From NCBI GenBank assembly GCA_016201425.1, contig JACQCW010000056.1:1-7763 (forward strand): a DNA stretch of 7,763 bases, in the 5' to 3' direction. Positions within the stretch are counted from its first letter, which is position 1, and the number at the start of each line of letters is the position of its first letter. Below are positions 5,478 to 7,763 of the stretch, piece by piece. Under the pieces are notes generated by a model. The model searched no databases, was not told where the DNA came from, and was given only the letters and a program-made list of their open reading frames with translations. The translations under genes were made by a program, and so were the position numbers. This stretch comes from Candidatus Vogelbacteria bacterium (GTDB lineage: Bacteria; Patescibacteria; Paceibacteria; UBA9973; UBA12445).

Positions 5478-5486
5478 AATAATTAT

Positions 5487-5834
5487 ATGACTAGAGTTAA
5501 GAAAGGTGTACATGCCTTAAAAAAGAGACGAAATATTTTAAAGCAGGTTAAGGGTTATCGATTTGGTAGGAGCACGAAGGAAAGAGCGGCGAAGGATGCA
5601 ATAATGCACGCTGGCCGCAGCGCCTTTGGTGATAGAAGAAAGAAGAAGAGAAATTTTCGAAAGCTCTTCACTGTTAAGATTAACGCTGAGGCCAGGGTCA
5701 ATGGAATGAGTTATAGTAAATTGATTGGAGCGCTTAAGAAAAGCAAGATCGAATTGAATAGAAAAGTTTTATCAGAAATTGCTGAAACAAATCCAGAGAG
5801 CTTCAAGAGAATTCTTGCTAAGACATCTAAATAA
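5487..5834 (+). CDS. rplT: Ribosomal protein bL20
   Basis: This 115-residue, strongly basic protein is L20, a 23S rRNA-binding protein needed early in 50S assembly. The long N-terminal RNA-binding extension is intact (TRVKKGVHALKKRRNILKQVKGYRFGRSTKERAAKDA, about 2-38, given here only to locate it by its Lys/Arg pattern). The globular part carries RRKKKRNFRKLF (50-61), INAEARVNGMSYSKLI (65-80) and the L-x-R-K-V-L-x-E motif (91-98). Length is normal. It starts 9 nt after the rpmI stop, with no Shine-Dalgarno sequence, and is the last gene before the terminator at 5842. In other bacteria L20 represses this operon through a structured mRNA site; no such site is evident upstream of infC here. Confidence 0.96.
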   Translation: MTRVKKGVHALKKRRNILKQVKGYRFGRSTKERAAKDAIMHAGRSAFGDRRKKKRNFRKLFTVKINAEARVNGMSYSKLIGALKKSKIELNRKVLSEIAETNPESFKRILAKTSK

Positions 5835-5841
5835 TTAAACA

Positions 5842-5868
5842 AAAAACCACTCGCATCGAGTGGTTTTT
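5842..5868 (+). terminator. Terminator of infC-rpmI-rplT
   Basis: CCACTCG (5847-5853) pairs with CGAGTGG (5857-5863) around a CAT loop, extended by an A tract (5842-5846) facing five Ts (5864-5868). It lies 8 nt after the rplT stop. The A and T tracts make it symmetrical, so it could work in both directions, though no converging gene is present. Confidence 0.93.
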
Positions 5869-5902
5869 GTTGTTACAGCCTAAAGTAACTTTGGGACGTT
5901 TG

Positions 5903-5911
5903 TGCTAATAT
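5903..5911 (+). promoter_or_regulatory. Extended -10 of nfo, leaderless arrangement
   Basis: TGC followed by TAATAT (5906-5911) forms an extended -10 element. The base 7 nt after its end is G5918, the first base of the GTG start codon, so the transcript is predicted to begin at the start codon itself. No good -35 box is seen, as is common with extended -10 promoters. Confidence 0.55.
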
Positions 5912-5917
5912 TTACAG

Positions 5918-6772
5918 GTGAATAAGGTCAAGAATTCGGTTGGGGCACACTTTTCTGTAGGCAGGGGATTTGTTGCTGCTTTCGAGGAGGCCGTATCGAT
6001 CGGTGCAGAGGCGATGCAGATATTTGCCAAGAGTCCAATGCAGGCAAGATTGAAGTCCGTGACCAAAGAGGAGGCCAATGACGTTCGAAATTTTTCGGAC
6101 AGAAATAAAATAAAGGCGCTGGTTGTTCACGCGTCATACCTTTTAAACTTTGCAAAACCCATATCGGCCGATGCTTATCAAATTAAATCTTTGGTTGAGG
6201 ATGTTTTTAATGCTGAGACACTCGATGGAGATGGAGCCGTTATTCATCTAGGAAAGAGTGTTGGGATGGATAAGGATGAAGCTATAAAAAATTATGTGGA
6301 AAATATCAGGAGAGTCATTAGAGAGACTGATGGTTCTAGGGCTGCAATTATTTTAGAAAATACGGCAGGACAGGGGAGCGAGTTCGGCTTTTTGTTTGAA
6401 GAGTTGGGCAATATATATAAAGCCATTGGTGATAAAAAAAGAGTCAAAATATGTTTGGACACCGCTCACTCTTTTGGTGCCGGCTATGACTGGCGTGACT
6501 CTAAAAAATGCAAAGAGGCCTTGTTGTTGTTTGATAAAAATATTGGAATTAAAAATATTGCCTGTGTGCATTTCAATGATTCTAAGAAACTGCTTGGCTC
6601 GCGCGTTGATAGGCACGAGGATATTGGCCACGGAACAATCGGTTTAGAAAGCCTCAAAAACTTCGTTTCCGAGCTTAGAAAACTTGGTGGTGGTTCGATT
6701 CCTCTAATCCTCGAAACGCCGGAGGGCTTTGAGTCTTATGGGGAGCAAATGGAGAAAGTTAAGCACTGGTGA
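5918..6772 (+). CDS. nfo: Endonuclease IV (AP endonuclease), GTG start
   Basis: This 284-residue TIM-barrel enzyme cuts DNA 5' to abasic sites in base-excision repair and uses three zinc ions. All nine metal ligands of the E. coli enzyme have counterparts: H71 (HASYLLN), H110, E147 (ENTAGQG), D181 and H184 (LDTAHSFGAGYD), H218 (HFNDSK), D231 and H233 (DRHEDIGHG), and E266 (LETP). The N-terminal GAHFSVGRGF motif (9-18) confirms that the GTG at 5918 is at or very near the true start. Length is normal for the family, and it is cytosolic. No Shine-Dalgarno sequence is present; an extended -10 lies directly before the GTG. It stands alone between the rplT terminator and the next promoter, and I see no terminator after it. 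Identification is secure. Confidence 0.96.
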   Translation: MNKVKNSVGAHFSVGRGFVAAFEEAVSIGAEAMQIFAKSPMQARLKSVTKEEANDVRNFSDRNKIKALVVHASYLLNFAKPISADAYQIKSLVEDVFNAETLDGDGAVIHLGKSVGMDKDEAIKNYVENIRRVIRETDGSRAAIILENTAGQGSEFGFLFEELGNIYKAIGDKKRVKICLDTAHSFGAGYDWRDSKKCKEALLLFDKNIGIKNIACVHFNDSKKLLGSRVDRHEDIGHGTIGLESLKNFVSELRKLGGGSIPLILETPEGFESYGEQMEKVKHW

Positions 6773-6812
6773 TAATTTGTGTGGATAAAAATATGAATAT
6801 TTACTGAATATC

Positions 6813-6821
6813 TGATAGAAT
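6813..6821 (+). promoter_or_regulatory. Extended -10 of the secreted-protein gene, leaderless arrangement
   Basis: TGA followed by TAGAAT (6816-6821) forms an extended -10. The expected start 7 nt downstream is A6828, the A of the ATG. As with nfo, no leader and no Shine-Dalgarno sequence exist. Confidence 0.55.
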
Positions 6822-6827
6822 TGAAGC

Positions 6828-7763
6828 ATGGTACAGCGGCGCAATTTTAGTTTGTTTTTGTTTTCTCTGGTAGCGATTTTTGTTTCTTTTTCCTTTCTTG
6901 GTCTAAACAAGGCTCGGGCCTTTTCTCTTGCTCCGCCAAAAATTGTCAGGGTGGTGAGAACAGGATATTGTAATTCCGGCGGTTGTGTTGGGAATGATGC
7001 TGTCTATTTTGATAGAAGCTTTGGATATCCAGTCGGAAATTTTAGTGGTTTCAACAACGATAAGGATTATAGTGCCCAACGTTATCAGCTAATAAGGGGC
7101 CCATCTTTAGCTGACACAACTGTCACTACTGGTACCTGCTATGGTGGGAGTCTAGCTGCGCAACTTGAAACCTGCTGGCTTAGTTCTGATATCGCGAAGG
7201 ACAATTTTGGACCTAGCTTTCAATCTGACATGGGGGATGCATTTCCCTATGATGTTTATTATCACCTCCGAATTATAGGTCCGAAGGTCTCCGGCGACTG
7301 GTCCCAGGGTTATGTTGTCCTTTCTGACTGGTCGCAGGGTTACAAGTCGGCTTATAAGGATGCTATTTATCCGCCACCTTATATTAATAAGACTGCTCAC
7401 TGGACATTATTACCAAGTCAAAGTTGGTGGGCTTGGCTAGTGTCTACTGTTTTCGCCGCTTCCACGCCAAGTATTACTTTAAATATTGATCCGTTAGATT
7501 CTAAGGATATAGGGGCTACACAAACTATTTACCGTCAGGTTGTGCCAACAGTAAATGATTTTATTACTCCCGATTTGCCAAGTACTGCACCACTGTGTAC
7601 TTCGACCACCGACTCTATTTGTATCGCTACGAGTGGCTTCACTGGTACCAGTTATACAGACAACAATGTTGTGACTGGTAAGATCTATTCATATAGATCG
7701 GTAGCGGTTTTGCCTGACAGTACGTTAACCTCGCCATCTAACCCAATGACTGTGAGTTTGCCT
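6828..7763 (+). CDS. Secreted protein with signal peptide and FN3-like region (3' end outside the window)
   Basis: The frame is open from 6828 to the window end (312 residues seen, no stop). The N-terminus is a clear signal peptide: MVQRR basic start, hydrophobic core at about 7-26 and an ARA cleavage site after A31 (ARA|FSL), so the protein is exported by Sec. The mature part is low in Lys and rich in Ser, Thr, Tyr and Trp. Residues 40-210 match nothing I can name; they contain C48 and C53 (YCNSGGC), C104 and C116, possible disulfides. A direct repeat DWSQGY occurs at 157-162 and 167-172, and an aromatic patch SWWAWLV at 199-205. From about 214 the pattern resembles a fibronectin type III domain, ending in YTDNNVVTGKIYSYRSVAVL and a final strand PMTVSLP. 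It is probably a surface or wall-attached protein of greater length; an adhesion role is only a guess. Confidence 0.85.
   Translation, partial: MVQRRNFSLFLFSLVAIFVSFSFLGLNKARAFSLAPPKIVRVVRTGYCNSGGCVGNDAVYFDRSFGYPVGNFSGFNNDKDYSAQRYQLIRGPSLADTTVTTGTCYGGSLAAQLETCWLSSDIAKDNFGPSFQSDMGDAFPYDVYYHLRIIGPKVSGDWSQGYVVLSDWSQGYKSAYKDAIYPPPYINKTAHWTLLPSQSWWAWLVSTVFAASTPSITLNIDPLDSKDIGATQTIYRQVVPTVNDFITPDLPSTAPLCTSTTDSICIATSGFTGTSYTDNNVVTGKIYSYRSVAVLPDSTLTSPSNPMTVSLP
7296..7343 (+). repeat. Short direct repeat encoding DWSQGY twice
   Basis: Two 18-nt copies, 7296-7313 and 7326-7343, start 30 nt apart and differ at two third-codon positions. Both stay in frame and encode DWSQGY, separated by VVLS. This looks like an ancient small in-frame duplication or a repeated structural turn. 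Confidence 0.7.

Noticed and set aside
5478..5486. A frameshifted remainder of L35 between rpmI and rplT
   Set aside because: Only 9 nt separate the two genes, so there is no room for the missing residues.
1..7763. An undescribed multi-gene defence, mobile or biosynthetic system
   Set aside because: No transposase, integrase, repeat array, toxin-antitoxin pair or cluster of unknown genes is seen; most genes are housekeeping and separately promoted.

Overview
The window looks like a piece of the chromosome of a Patescibacteria (CPR) bacterium. The evidence is indirect. Genes are compact and almost all on the + strand. Most starts lack a Shine-Dalgarno sequence, and -10 boxes sit at or just before the start codon. 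The ribosomal protein L35 is unusually short, and the protein set (NYN nuclease, beta-CASP hydrolase, SLOG protein, FN3-like secreted protein) is typical of those genomes. TGA ends several clearly complete genes (IF-3, L35, beta-CASP protein, endonuclease IV), so the TGA-to-glycine code of Gracilibacteria/Absconditabacteria does not apply. The exact lineage cannot be read from this window.

Layout. Positions 1-477 hold the C-terminal part of methionine aminopeptidase, followed after 3 nt by a NYN-domain nuclease (481-1023). An acidic protein of unknown function follows (1076-1525). Next is a self-contained unit (about 1530-1918) with a near-consensus promoter, the only strong Shine-Dalgarno site in the window, an 88-residue orphan protein and a terminator. 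An AT-rich gap with a dyad precedes nucleoside diphosphate kinase (1996-2475). The 255-nt gap after it is filled by a promoter, a structured RNA of about 160 nt that folds like 6S RNA, and its terminator. A beta-CASP metallo-hydrolase (2731-4110) and a SLOG/LOG-like protein (4130-4801) form one probable operon. The translation operon infC-rpmI-rplT follows (4843-5834) and ends at a terminator. Endonuclease IV (5918-6772) and the start of a secreted protein (6828 to the window end) each have an extended -10 whose predicted transcript begins at the start codon.

Functionally this is mainly housekeeping: N-terminal methionine removal, nucleotide balance, RNA turnover, translation initiation and 50S assembly, abasic-site repair and cell-surface export. 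I see no mobile element, CRISPR array, tRNA, rRNA or defence island. The most interesting signals are the 6S-like RNA, the promoter/start-codon fusion that predicts leaderless or near-leaderless mRNAs (including infC itself), the 40-residue L35, and the orphan protein with its own signals.
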